Below, one piece after another: positions 8,432 to 18,452 of a DNA stretch of 64,000 bases. The position numbers were made by a program, and so were the translations under genes. Each line of letters opens with the position of its first letter. The first letter of the stretch is position 1. The notes under the pieces were generated by a model. It searched no databases and was not told where the DNA came from. It worked only from the letters and a program-made list of their open reading frames with translations. Origin of the DNA: Trypanosoma brucei gambiense DAL972 (taxonomy: Eukaryota > Euglenozoa > Kinetoplastea > Trypanosomatida > Trypanosomatidae); contig NC_026736.1 of the NCBI RefSeq assembly GCF_000210295.1, positions 1,204,022 to 1,268,021 on the forward strand, read 5' to 3'.

Positions 8432-11047
8432 TCACCGCGGAAAGAACAGGTAGGAGAGCTTTTGTCCACATCCCCACCGGCTCTGTAACCAGCCGCTCAT
8501 CCTTATGCGCTCCACAGCTCGGTGCACGGCCAGTCGCGCATGAGGAAGCGGATTCAATCGGAAGAATTCGTCGAACTCCTTAGCATATGCTTCACCCGTG
8601 AGTGAAGAGCCAACAGCTTCCACGATGGCCTGAATCCGAAACGTTCCGCTTCCCCACTGCTTCTCGATTCCCTGGAAGTGCTTCTTGAACAGCGACCAGA
8701 CATAGCCATTTGGAAGAGAGGGGCTTCCCGCCATCGCAGAAAATATCACACCACCATACTGTGACCGGATACCGTCGTTATAGATACAGCGCTTCGCAAT
8801 ACCCTCGACAAATTCGGCATCCTCGGCATAGCAGACGGCTCGCAGCAACGAGCGGCATAACTCTACGTTGTCATGAGCCTCCGCAAACCGATTCCACACA
8901 GTCTGCGCACGTGCCGAAGTTTCCCCGGGTCCTAAGCGTATATACGCTGCCAGGGACATGGTAAGCGTGTCGGCGGTATACGTCGACCCTCCCAGATAAG
9001 CATCTGCTTCCTTCAGTGCCCACTCAACTGCTGGCAGCGCGAGTGCCTCCTTTGCAGACAGGCAATGAAGTGCCGTGGAAATGCATGCGTTGATAAAGAA
9101 GGCACGCTGCAGGCGCTCCTCTGCCGTACACGGTTCTGTCGAAACAAGCTTCGTCGCCACAACCATAATCTGGTACATTAGATTGTGTCGCAGCTCCCGC
9201 CGCACGTTGCCATCTTCCACGAATCCAAGGAAGTCATTCATATCGTGGTAGTACTCCTGCCACACTCCCGCATTCAACTCTCGCTCTGTGAGGACGCACC
9301 GGAGGATAGACAAACGCTCCACGTCATCATTTCCCATGTACACGGACGCCAGTGTGTCTGCAATCAAACCACAACGGTCAGGGATGGTAAGAGACTTGTA
9401 TGCCCCCAACAATGACGAGAAGCTTGCTTCATCGTATCTGCAACGAAAGAAGCCTCGCCTCCGCGGGTTTGCGTTAATCCAGGGCGACTGAGCGAGCTCT
9501 TTAGGGAGATCCACACGCTGTTCCCCGCTCCCCCGCAAGGCGACACGGTGGCTGGTCCCATTGGCGCCTTCCAACACCACAGGCACACACCATAGAGTAC
9601 TCCTCCGCTCAGTCGCAGAGGCAAATTGACAAGGCTCTTGGCGCAGTATAACTACGCCAGACGATGGGCGGCTGACGTGGACAAGAGGGAAACCCATCTG
9701 TGTTGTGAAAGAATCCATCGCCTCCGTCAGTGGGACCCCAGAGGACTCTTCCAGTGCCTCCCACAGTTGTTTCGTCGTTGTTGCGCCATAGCGATGCTTT
9801 TTGATGTAATGGGCCACCGAAGATGCCCACTTCTCGCCTAGGAACGCCTCTAGCATGTGCACCAGACCCATCCCCTTGTCGTAGCTAATCGCGTCGAATA
9901 TCTGAGTAATCTCCGCGGGATCGCAGATGGGAACTTCCACAGGATGACTGTGCTCGTACATGTCACTTATCAGTGCGCTCGCCACACTTGCGTTGGCGTC
10001 CTCGTTGGCCCTCCATGCCGGCTGTAATTGGTGGGCAGCGTCATAGCCACACCACGAGGCAAATCCCTCCTTCAGCCATAGTCCTTCCCACCAGTTGACG
10101 GTCACCAGGTTGCCAAACCAGTTGTGCGACACCTCGTGGCAGATCAACTCCGCGGCACCCTTCAGTGCTGCAACACTGGACGTTTCTTCATCCACCAAAA
10201 TGGCCTCCACGCAGGCAATGCAACCCCAGTTTTCCATCCCCCCGATTGGAAAGTCCGGTACGGCGACGACATCTAACTTGGGTAGGGGGTACTTGCAATC
10301 AAAGAACTTCTCGAAGTACTCCAATGCAAAGGCGGTAGTGCGGAGTGCGAATGCTGCGCGCTGCAGCTTTCCAGGTACTGTGTAGACCCTTATCGGTATG
10401 CCACAGGTTGTGGTACCGATGTGTTCCAGTTCCCCCACGAAACACGCGGTGAGATATGGAGGCACTGCGGGCACCATCTCAAAATCATAGGTCACGACAT
10501 TGGACTCCACCTTCTTCGCACGGAGCGGACCGTTCGACAGCACCGTGTAGTTTTCCATGTCGCACGGAAGGGACACACGGAGCTTGAAGTCTGCACGGGC
10601 TGCCGGCTCGTCCTGACAGATGTAAAAGCAGCGCGCTGCTGTCGGCTCAAAATGCGTAGCAGCCATGCGGTGCTCCGTGCCGTCACCAGTTTTGAAGCAC
10701 ACACGGTAAAAGCCCCTCATTTCCTCTCGAATTTCTTGCGTGTAGCTGAACGTCACCGTGTACTCCTCCGCAGTTTCACCACTCAGCTGCAACTGCAAGG
10801 TGCTGGCCTCTTGGTTGTGCCCCACAATTGTCGCCCCACACACCTCGTGAATAACCATCGTTGAGTTGTAATGCAACTGCAGCTCCTTTGATCCTTCCAC
10901 ATCAGCCGCCCTTCGCAGTACAATTGTTTCCTTCCCATCGTACTTCCAACCTGCGAGGTCTACGCTGACGTGCAAGTCGTAGGACACAGGGACGAAGGGG
11001 TTACGTAACTTCACCGTATTCGCGGCATCTGAGGGGAGAGTTGGCAT
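8432..11047 (-). CDS. M1-family zinc aminopeptidase (copy 1)
   Basis: An 871-residue member of peptidase family M1 (clan MA), resembling puromycin-sensitive/cytosolic aminopeptidases. The exopeptidase motif GGMEN is at 269-273. The zinc site is HEVSH at 304-308 with the third ligand E327, giving the family's HExxH-x18-E spacing. The N-terminal beta domain spans about 1-200, and the C-terminal helical ERAP1-like domain about 520-871. No signal peptide or membrane segment is seen, so a cytosolic peptide-trimming role is likely. First gene of the duplicated cassette in transcription order; identical in both copies. Confidence 0.95.
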   Translation of the reverse strand: MPTLPSDAANTVKLRNPFVPVSYDLHVSVDLAGWKYDGKETIVLRRAADVEGSKELQLHYNSTMVIHEVCGATIVGHNQEASTLQLQLSGETAEEYTVTFSYTQEIREEMRGFYRVCFKTGDGTEHRMAATHFEPTAARCFYICQDEPAARADFKLRVSLPCDMENYTVLSNGPLRAKKVESNVVTYDFEMVPAVPPYLTACFVGELEHIGTTTCGIPIRVYTVPGKLQRAAFALRTTAFALEYFEKFFDCKYPLPKLDVVAVPDFPIGGMENWGCIACVEAILVDEETSSVAALKGAAELICHEVSHNWFGNLVTVNWWEGLWLKEGFASWCGYDAAHQLQPAWRANEDANASVASALISDMYEHSHPVEVPICDPAEITQIFDAISYDKGMGLVHMLEAFLGEKWASSVAHYIKKHRYGATTTKQLWEALEESSGVPLTEAMDSFTTQMGFPLVHVSRPSSGVVILRQEPCQFASATERRSTLWCVPVVLEGANGTSHRVALRGSGEQRVDLPKELAQSPWINANPRRRGFFRCRYDEASFSSLLGAYKSLTIPDRCGLIADTLASVYMGNDDVERLSILRCVLTERELNAGVWQEYYHDMNDFLGFVEDGNVRRELRHNLMYQIMVVATKLVSTEPCTAEERLQRAFFINACISTALHCLSAKEALALPAVEWALKEADAYLGGSTYTADTLTMSLAAYIRLGPGETSARAQTVWNRFAEAHDNVELCRSLLRAVCYAEDAEFVEGIAKRCIYNDGIRSQYGGVIFSAMAGSPSLPNGYVWSLFKKHFQGIEKQWGSGTFRIQAIVEAVGSSLTGEAYAKEFDEFFRLNPLPHARLAVHRAVERIRMSGWLQSRWGCGQKLSYLFFPR

Positions 11048-11080
11048 GTTAAACCCTTGATTGATAACTTGTTAACTTGT

Positions 11081-11098
11081 CTGAAAAGTGAGAAAGCG
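11081..11098 (-). promoter_or_regulatory. Predicted spliced-leader acceptor for M1 aminopeptidase
   Basis: The minus strand reads a pyrimidine-rich stretch ending CTTTTCAG, with AG at 11082-11081 and the ATG 33 nt downstream. A longer C/T tract lies upstream at about 11127-11145. The same site in copy 2 is at 21103-21102. Confidence 0.65.
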
Positions 11099-11266
11099 CA
11101 AGGTTGCAATCAGTGAGGACAACACGCGGCAGGAGGGGGGAGGGTTCGAGTTGCGAAAGAGGTGTGACAGGGCACAGAACGACCTCCTACAGCACGCAGT
11201 ACAATCAAAGCGAAAAGGGATTTACACGGTGTAGAGCAATAGAGTTGAACTCGTTTTGGAGTGGTG

Positions 11267-13077
11267 CTTGGGTTTATTAATACTTTTTTTTTTTTTGATT
11301 AACTGCCGATGTAAATAATTTTTTATTTGATGTTCATAGGTTGATTGTATTTCTTGACGGTTTCACTGCTCTGATTTGCACTTTAGTTATCTGTTGAAGC
11401 TGCATTATTGTTAACGCACGGTTTTGATACCGTTGTTTTCCCACACCATGAAGGAGAAATATATTTGAAGTTTGCTGTTGTGTTTTTATCCTCATCACTT
11501 CTTTTCTGAGAAAATCTGAAAATAGATGGCCGTTCATTTATACCAGGTTGGTATATGGACCACTGTCATTTTTCTTCAAACCTTTGTTGCCATATCCAAC
11601 AGATTTATCAAAACGGTATGCACACTGCAACAGAACAAACACTGTTCCCTTTTTTCCAGCACATTCGTCTGGCTGAGATGCCTGGTCACGTTGTTACCCT
11701 TTCAAACAGAGCGGTTAACTTTTCTTCGCCTAACAGAAAAAAATGCCTCACTCCACAGTTTAAAAGCTTCCGTTGGTCACATAATCGAATGTTTTGTCCC
11801 TCCGCAGGACAGCGCTGTCTCTACCTTCAGTGTCAGCGTTAACCGTTCGTTTTCCCCCATTAAACATGAATTGCGAGTGGTCTGGCTTGGCTCCGTGCGG
11901 ACACGCATACTTTAAAGAACACGTCCCCGTAACCTCACGTTTCTAACGGAGTGAAAAGGTCCGACAGTATTCGAAACACGTGCAATTCAACACAACGTGT
12001 GTGAAGGAAGAAAGAGCGGAAAAACAACACAAGTTATTGCGAAGGCAAGCAAGGAGTCAAACGCCACATACTCTTTCATTGCAAACTTTCACTTGCATAG
12101 CGGGGGCAGCAGACTCTAAGGCGCGCGGCGGTTAATAACATTGCGCTCCTACGGCTCAAAACCGGCGCTGACTTTGTTCCGTGCAAGCAGGACTATGATG
12201 CAAGCAAAACCACACAGCAAAGAGACCTAGCCTACAATCGAGCCTTGACTCCAAGCAAACAGAAGGAGAAAGATTCGAATATATAAATCAGGAATAGAGA
12301 ACAACAGCGCCGCCGGCTTGCAAACGAAAAACAGCAGATGACAAAAGGAATACAAATATTCTCCGCTGCTCACTCGGCGTATTTCTTTATGGGCAGAAGT
12401 TACAACACAACTCACTACAGTCAAAAATTGGAATTCTCTTCTGTATTTAGCACCTTTCTCAGTGATGGTGGCCTCTGATCTTGCTAACACCTCTCCGCAC
12501 ATCCCGGATACGGTGGCGACTTTCACAGGCCAGAGGAAAAGAAAAAAGAAACGGGGGAAAAACACTACCACCAATACTGAAAGAGAAGGTCCCTTTATAT
12601 TTTTTTTGCTTCTTCGCACCATATTTCTTGCCCCTCTATCAGCAGCGACATGCAGGAGCAGCGTGACAAGAAGGCGATAGGAAACCAGAAGGCATGACAT
12701 TTAGGTGCCACACCCGTCGCACCCCGTTAAGTGAGTAACAGCGATATGAATTAAAAACAAAAAAAGAAAAATAACGTCAGAACCAGAAGAAATACAAAAC
12801 AACGCCAGCCAAAAACAGAAAATAAAAATGATGCAGAGCACAAACGTCGATATGGGGAGCAGGAGCCACACCTGCCACACTGCCCTAAACGGATAAACAA
12901 TAAAAGGGCTCGCGTTACTAAACACAAGCAATACAGAACAATAACAAAACTTACCCAGCTCTTTATACTACCTCTACAACAACAAAATAATAAAGATATA
13001 TATATATATCGGCGATACTACTGTTCCTTTGGACATATATCATCGATCGAAAAAACACGAAAAGAGGCCTCCCCCCA
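11267..13077. other. Unique 1.8-kb spacer between the two duplicated cassettes
   Basis: No convincing gene on either strand. In transcription order it follows DLP copy 2 and precedes aminopeptidase copy 1, so it supplies the distal 3' untranslated region of DLP copy 2. It is A/T-rich, with a 14-T run at about 11284-11297, several A-runs at 12530-12790 and a short AT repeat at 12996-13009. It does not resemble the flank left of copy 1 (before 3057) or right of copy 2 (after 21287) by eye. Confidence 0.75.
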
Positions 13078-13197
13078 AATGTAAAGACCCATTCGTACAA
13101 TCCAATTTTTTTGTGTTGCAGTCTCGCGCGCCTCAGCAACACTGCATATCCCTTCAGCCCATAATCCCAACAGACACACGCATATAAACCGCAAAGC

Positions 13198-15180
13198 CTA
13201 AATAAGAGCAAACTCTCGAACACTGTCAAGGACGGTACGCGCCTTCGTTAAAGCAGTCATCATCGCCGTGGTGGCGCTTCGTTGCTGAGCAATTTGTGGT
13301 GGCTCCGCAAGCAACTCTCCAACGGTCCTTTCAGAATACAGTTTTCGCACCAACCTGGCATACACATCCTCACGCAACTTAGTTATCATGAGAAGAGTGA
13401 TCGCTTTCGGTACCTGATCAGCAACATTACTCTTCACGACAGCAAAGTAGCCCTCCACCATCTCACGAATTGCATCGTTGATATACTGTTCATGCGTTGA
13501 CATTTTACCGTTCAACTTGATGGAAGATGGTACGGCACCCATGTTGGATTTCTCCCCTTGAGAGACGGCAGATTCTATCAGTCCTTTGACACCTTTATCC
13601 TTGCTCACCTTCGCCTTACCCTTATCTTTATCATTTTCATTACCACCTTCTTCCTTTGACTCTTGGGCATTGCCACCAAATATTTTGATGAACGATCGCT
13701 GCACAAGATCCTCCATCAGTGGATGTTTCACATTGATGAAACCACGTTCAGCAGCAATGATTGTTTTAACATGCTCTACCGTGGGCGCACGGAATTCATT
13801 CAGCGCCTCACGGCATATATCCACAACAGCCTGCTTCAGTTTGGGGAAGCGCTCCAACTTGATTGAGCAGGCGTCGATGATCTTTATGAGTTCCTCGTAC
13901 GTAAATTGCACGCACTTGAGTGACGGATCCTCCAAGCGTCCGATCTGCTGTTTTGCAAGTGCAACAAACACGTGATCTGATGGAAACAGGGACGCGTGCA
14001 TACCAGCCATGTTCCGCGCATTAATGCGAATATACTCGTCGGTAAGGTCATTCTTCGCACTGATGCCGTTAACATATGTAGAGAAACATTCATGGAATAT
14101 ATAGTCAAGGCGGGCGCCACCAAGCAGTTCCTTAGAAGCATCCGATGCACCGCCATCAATTGTGTGGCTGAGTGTGTCGCAAAACACTTTGATTAATGCT
14201 AGCATGCTAGCACCAGGATCGATATTGTCTTGCTCACGCATACCAAGCCTCTCCATCTGTTTCCTTGTATCATCCAAGAGCTTGTCTACATGACTCTTTA
14301 ACTCTGGAATAACCATCTTGATGTGCTCGAGCAAGAGACCATTTAACTTCTGTGTCAGGTACTCTGTGCCCTGTGTGTCAGCAATGGACGCATATGCCGG
14401 GTGGTTGCGAAAAAATTCCTTTTCATCGTCACGAGCCGCTTGCATCCCCTTTGATGTATTTATATCATGTTGGCTGCGGTTAACGACACCAACGAAGCCG
14501 TGTCGAAGAGGCAAAACCTTCCCAGTAAGGATGTCGTACGCATTAGTGCCGCGATCCATAAGGTCCAGTTTCGTTAACACCCCAAGGGTCCTCAGTCCTT
14601 CGGGATCCAACTGCTTGGCTATCTGGAGCGAAGAGCTCGTGGCCAAGTCAGCGTTTGCAGGAGATATCGCAAGAATAATTGTGTTTGAAGGAGAGATGTA
14701 ACGCGTTACCATACTCTTGATCTGCCGATCGATATCTTTTGGTTGGTCACCAACGGCGTTCATCACGAGCCCGGGAAGATCGACAAGTGTCAGGTTAAGC
14801 ACATGGGATGAGTAAATCTTGAGATTAATAGGCTTATCCGTAATAGCGGAGTGTCCAGCAACTTCCGTTGTACGGTTCTGAATCTCCTCATTGATCTCAG
14901 AAAAATCAAAAAACTTCTTATTGGGTCTGTGGAGAAACTCACCCCATTCATCCTTGTTTGACCTTGGTAACTGTACCAGCTGCAAAACCAGTGGGCACCG
15001 TGTCACAATGCCTGAACCACGAGGAAGGAAATCCTTACCGACAATAGCCTCCAGCACACTGCTTTTGCCGGCACTCTGACTTCCCACAACAGCAATCTGT
15101 GGGAGGTTAAGCTTGATGTTCATCTTGACATTTGCAAAGGCATCGTGTAGGTCATTGACGACCGAGATGAGTCGCTCCAT
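13198..15180 (-). CDS. DLP: Dynamin-like GTPase (copy 2)
   Basis: A 660-residue paralogue of the copy-1 dynamin, with all four GTPase motifs intact at the same positions. Relative to copy 1 it carries L196, L199, G200, N213 and P224 beside the G4 motif; Q317, N319, I320, T335, L336 and S337 in the stalk; G530, V531, A538, G558, I571, T619, G621 and V650 in the C-terminal third. Changes come in dense clusters separated by hundreds of identical bases, and some clusters include synonymous changes too. T. brucei is known to have two nearly identical DLP paralogues with partly different roles. The stop codon is followed by only 120 bp shared with copy 1; beyond that the 3' flank is unique. Confidence 0.97.
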   Translation of the reverse strand: MERLISVVNDLHDAFANVKMNIKLNLPQIAVVGSQSAGKSSVLEAIVGKDFLPRGSGIVTRCPLVLQLVQLPRSNKDEWGEFLHRPNKKFFDFSEINEEIQNRTTEVAGHSAITDKPINLKIYSSHVLNLTLVDLPGLVMNAVGDQPKDIDRQIKSMVTRYISPSNTIILAISPANADLATSSSLQIAKQLDPEGLRTLGVLTKLDLMDRGTNAYDILTGKVLPLRHGFVGVVNRSQHDINTSKGMQAARDDEKEFFRNHPAYASIADTQGTEYLTQKLNGLLLEHIKMVIPELKSHVDKLLDDTRKQMERLGMREQDNIDPGASMLALIKVFCDTLSHTIDGGASDASKELLGGARLDYIFHECFSTYVNGISAKNDLTDEYIRINARNMAGMHASLFPSDHVFVALAKQQIGRLEDPSLKCVQFTYEELIKIIDACSIKLERFPKLKQAVVDICREALNEFRAPTVEHVKTIIAAERGFINVKHPLMEDLVQRSFIKIFGGNAQESKEEGGNENDKDKGKAKVSKDKGVKGLIESAVSQGEKSNMGAVPSSIKLNGKMSTHEQYINDAIREMVEGYFAVVKSNVADQVPKAITLLMITKLREDVYARLVRKLYSERTVGELLAEPPQIAQQRSATTAMMTALTKARTVLDSVREFALI

Positions 15181-15448
15181 AGGATCAAAAGTATCTAATA
15201 AAGTTGTAAGATATTAGTGTGCATGTGTGTGTGAAGAGGGGGAGATATAAACATCAACAAGGAAAGAACCAGATGCAAGAACAATGATAACGAACATAAG
15301 GTGGGAATTCGGAAGACACTGTCACACATTTATCGTCACAGAGGTAGATTTTGCCTCATAGAAGAAGAGGGAAATATGATCTATTTTACAGGGTATGAGG
15401 TTGTGCGGCCCCCCTTACCTAGTCACAGCAGTATGGATCAGTAATCTT

Positions 15449-16600
15449 TCACCCGGTTCCATCCTCATTTTTATCGTCACTCAGAAGACCAAGCAAGCGC
15501 TGCCGCCGCCGCCTCGCCTCAGAAACCTCCTGCAAAACGTGTGGTGCGTACGGTATCCTAATTCGCAGTTCACCATTCACCGAGGCGCGTTGTACATTAA
15601 CACCCGAGGGAGCAACCTCTTGGCTTAACGGAACCTGGATGAGTTTCTCCTTAACAAACACTCGTATGTAGTTCACTTCCACTTGTACGTCAATTAGCGT
15701 TGTGGAGAGGAATCTCGGTACCTTCACTGTCAACACAACTGCTTCACCATCATCCGCTTCCTCGTCAAGAGTGAAGGGGAGTTTGGGTTCGTTTCTCAGC
15801 AGAAGCCGCCCGTGCTTCGCTATTTCCTCCTCCGCAGTGAGACGCTGCGGCTTCCTTTCCAACTCTTCACGTATCGCGCCGAACTGACTAGACCGCTCAC
15901 GTTCCCGTTGCTCTTCCCTTTTGCGCCTCTCCTCCTCCTCCTTCTCGCGCAGCATCTGGAGCCGCTCCTCTGGAGTATGACCATATAAACGCTCACCCTT
16001 CTCGTTGTATCGTGGCGGAAAGGGGTCAACGCCTCGTGCAACCATCTCTGACTTGATACGCTCCGCTTCCTGCAGTCGCAGTGCCTCCTCATTCACAGCG
16101 ACTGAAATGTCGTCTTTGCTTTGACGCGCCTCCAGCCGCTCTGTCTTAATTACCTCTTCTCCATCGAGCTCACGCAGTTGCGGCAGCGCATGCACAACGT
16201 AGGCACGGTACCCGGCCACCTTCGTGCATGGGTTTCCAGTAAGATGCAACTGGTCCAGGAAAGCGTTCGCCCGCAGGCGCTCCACGCATGTCACGTCCGC
16301 CACAAAGTTCAGCGTCAGATCCAGACGCTCCAGGGCCTCACATCCCTCGAGACCTTCGATGTAAGTAATATTGTTCACAGCAAGGTTCAAATATTTGAGA
16401 TACTTGAGATGCTGTAGGCCCTCGATGCGGGAAATGTAGTTGTTGCACAAGTATAGGATCTCCAGCTCACGACACGCGTCCCCAATGAGCTCGATCCTTT
16501 CAATGTCCTGCTGATGCAGTGCCACCTCCTTCAGGTTGCTTAGGCAACCTTCATTGTGCTCCGCGCGACGCCGAAGAAGGTCGGTAGTGATGCGGCCCAT
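15449..16600 (-). CDS. LRTP: LRR/CS-domain ciliary assembly protein LRTP (copy 2)
   Basis: Identical 383-residue protein to the copy at 5428-6579, with the same ATG (16600) and the same TTG-initiated five-codon extension that is unlikely to be used. Leucine-rich repeats, charged coiled coil and C-terminal CS-like domain are all intact, so neither copy shows decay. The flanking intergenic sequences are also duplicated, so both copies should be processed in the same way. LRRC6/DNAAF11 family, flagellar assembly. Confidence 0.93.
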   Translation of the reverse strand: MGRITTDLLRRRAEHNEGCLSNLKEVALHQQDIERIELIGDACRELEILYLCNNYISRIEGLQHLKYLKYLNLAVNNITYIEGLEGCEALERLDLTLNFVADVTCVERLRANAFLDQLHLTGNPCTKVAGYRAYVVHALPQLRELDGEEVIKTERLEARQSKDDISVAVNEEALRLQEAERIKSEMVARGVDPFPPRYNEKGERLYGHTPEERLQMLREKEEEERRKREEQRERERSSQFGAIREELERKPQRLTAEEEIAKHGRLLLRNEPKLPFTLDEEADDGEAVVLTVKVPRFLSTTLIDVQVEVNYIRVFVKEKLIQVPLSQEVAPSGVNVQRASVNGELRIRIPYAPHVLQEVSEARRRRQRLLGLLSDDKNEDGTG

Positions 16601-16807
16601 TGCTTGTATGAACAATTAAAACAAAGGTCCGCTGCTTATGCCGCCCGCCCTATAAGCAACAGGATACTCTATACCTTGAAGAAGGAACGGAAAGAAGTGA
16701 TGAAATAGGGAGAACGCGGCAATACCGGAATGCTGATGCACTAATGGGACCGCATAGCACCGCTACGGAATTCTCGATAGAAACTACACCAGAGACCATT
16801 ACGTACC

Positions 16808-18082
16808 TCAGAGTGGCGACATGGTGGGGGCTCCACAGCTACTATCCCCAAATGCCATCTGCAGTGCCCGCCGCGCGTCGTCAAAACGCTGGTGATCCCC
16901 AGACAACATCGCCTCGTCCACCACCTCAGTGTGGCGCAGCAGCACCGTGTCTTCGTCGCGCAGTTTGTGTCTGTACTCATAGTGTCCCAGCCGCACCAAC
17001 TCACGCCCCGCAACGGACGCGCGCATAAGCGTCAGGAAGGTGTCCATCAACACCTCGTAGAACGGTGACGACATGGCATGCCGCCGCAGCAGCATGTGCA
17101 AGCCTGACACCGTTGAGTCCAGCGCCTCGTGCGAGCCTGCGGGAAAGACGGCGCGGATAGCATCACGGTGGCGGAAGTGGTAGTCAAGGCGGCGTCCGAA
17201 CACGAACTCACGCGCCGCATGATTTGTGCATGCCATCGCTATGGTTGCTACAGCGCATGAGGGCAACGGAGATCCCAGTGGAAGTCCCAGCACACCATTC
17301 ACCAGCTGCTCTGTTGCACTAGTCGCGTGCTGCAGATAAGACATCATCGCTGACACGGACCCAGGGTACTCACTACTTACCAACCCGGCACCCATGCTAC
17401 ACAGTGGTACACACCCGTTCACGAGCGAAAGAATTTCCGCTGCCAATGGTCCATCTAACCACGTAACACTCTCTCGTCGCCAGAGCCGCTCCGTCAGCGA
17501 CTGCAATGAACGGGAAAGCTCAACGTCAGCCTTACCACCCAAAGCGAACGAAAGCGTGACACCGCTATTCCTATTGGCATCACCTCCATCACACGCAGCC
17601 GCAGACGTCACGGCCCATTCCCTTGCAAAAAGAGGCCCGGACACAACAACTAACTTCGATGGCAGATCCTGAGACACCCGCCCAAGCTGCTCCAGTGGCG
17701 TCAAGCCTTCTCTAGTAAAACCACGTGTGAACAGGAGCATCGGCACGTCAGCGTGATTCTGCGCGCACCTAACCATCGGGGGCGTATGAGCGCCGTCATT
17801 TTCCAGGCACGTTGCTGGGACGCATGAAAGTACAGCATCCACATCTACGTCATCCTTTATGGGCTCCGCATCTACAGCGCGCACCGTCAACCCTGATGGC
17901 GCTCGTATGCGTCGGTCAGCCAGGCGGAAAGTGCGTGAGCCATACTGCACATCATGAAGGTAGTCACGGTCACGCCCTACCATCGTCACCTCACAAGACG
18001 CGGCCGCCCCATTCGCTAGCAGAGAGAGGGCACATGCAGTCCCCAGCTCCCCACTACCAAGCACAAGTAGTCGGCTGCGCAT
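16808..18082 (-). CDS. Glycerol-3-phosphate dehydrogenase-like protein, catalytic lysines missing (copy 2)
   Basis: Identical 424-residue protein to the copy at 6787-8061: intact N-terminal GxGxxG nucleotide-binding motif, SGP-x-FA element, but arginine in place of the first conserved lysine (R120) and no lysine in the second catalytic motif. That both copies remain open and identical argues the frame is a real gene and that the duplication is recent or kept uniform by conversion; it does not by itself prove function. Confidence 0.75.
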   Translation of the reverse strand: MRSRLLVLGSGELGTACALSLLANGAAASCEVTMVGRDRDYLHDVQYGSRTFRLADRRIRAPSGLTVRAVDAEPIKDDVDVDAVLSCVPATCLENDGAHTPPMVRCAQNHADVPMLLFTRGFTREGLTPLEQLGRVSQDLPSKLVVVSGPLFAREWAVTSAAACDGGDANRNSGVTLSFALGGKADVELSRSLQSLTERLWRRESVTWLDGPLAAEILSLVNGCVPLCSMGAGLVSSEYPGSVSAMMSYLQHATSATEQLVNGVLGLPLGSPLPSCAVATIAMACTNHAAREFVFGRRLDYHFRHRDAIRAVFPAGSHEALDSTVSGLHMLLRRHAMSSPFYEVLMDTFLTLMRASVAGRELVRLGHYEYRHKLRDEDTVLLRHTEVVDEAMLSGDHQRFDDARRALQMAFGDSSCGAPTMSPL

Positions 18083-18452
18083 GACAAATTCACAGATCTG
18101 CCCCGTACCTCACCGCTCCAAACATCAAACCTTGGAGAGGCAACATCAAAGGAGGATAGGGAACAACAAAGACATATGGAGGAGTAGCAACCGCAGGCTG
18201 CAACACTGTAGTGACGGGGAACCAACAAAAAACATGCAAACGCCATGTCCACCACTCACAAGCAAGCTGGTGGGAAGTCTCCCGATGAATGGTAAAATAA
18301 ATGTTACCCACTCATGCGCTAGCAATAAACTTTACCAATACTACCTCCTTCATGTTTCTCATTTCTCCCTCCCCAACCCTAAAAACAAAATTCACCTGTG
18401 TTTCCTGCACACACAGTCATGCGTAGTGGAGCCATGCACAAAATATACTGGC
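18083..18452. other. Intergenic region between aminopeptidase and GPDH-like gene (copy 2)
   Basis: Duplicate of 8062-8431; no gene seen. Confidence 0.7.

Larger units (their letters stand above)
3057..11266. repeat. 8,210-bp segmental duplication, copy 1
   Basis: Matches 13078-21287 base for base at a constant offset of 10,021, except for about 40 substitutions counted by eye in the dynamin-like gene. Alignment breaks at 3056/13077 on the left and at 11267/21288 on the right. The unit carries the dynamin-like, LRTP, glycerol-3-phosphate dehydrogenase-like and M1 aminopeptidase genes with their intergenic regions. It ends 120 bp past the dynamin stop and 219 bp upstream of the aminopeptidase ATG, so the acceptor regions for all four genes are inside it. 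Confidence 0.97.

Noticed and set aside
10421..10864. 147-codon plus-strand frame inside the M1 aminopeptidase (and its twin at 20442-20885)
   Set aside because: Antisense shadow of a clearly conserved coding region; opposite to the transcription unit.
12227..12700. 157-codon minus-strand frame in the spacer
   Set aside because: Low-complexity Phe/Leu-rich sequence encoded by pyrimidine tracts; no motif.
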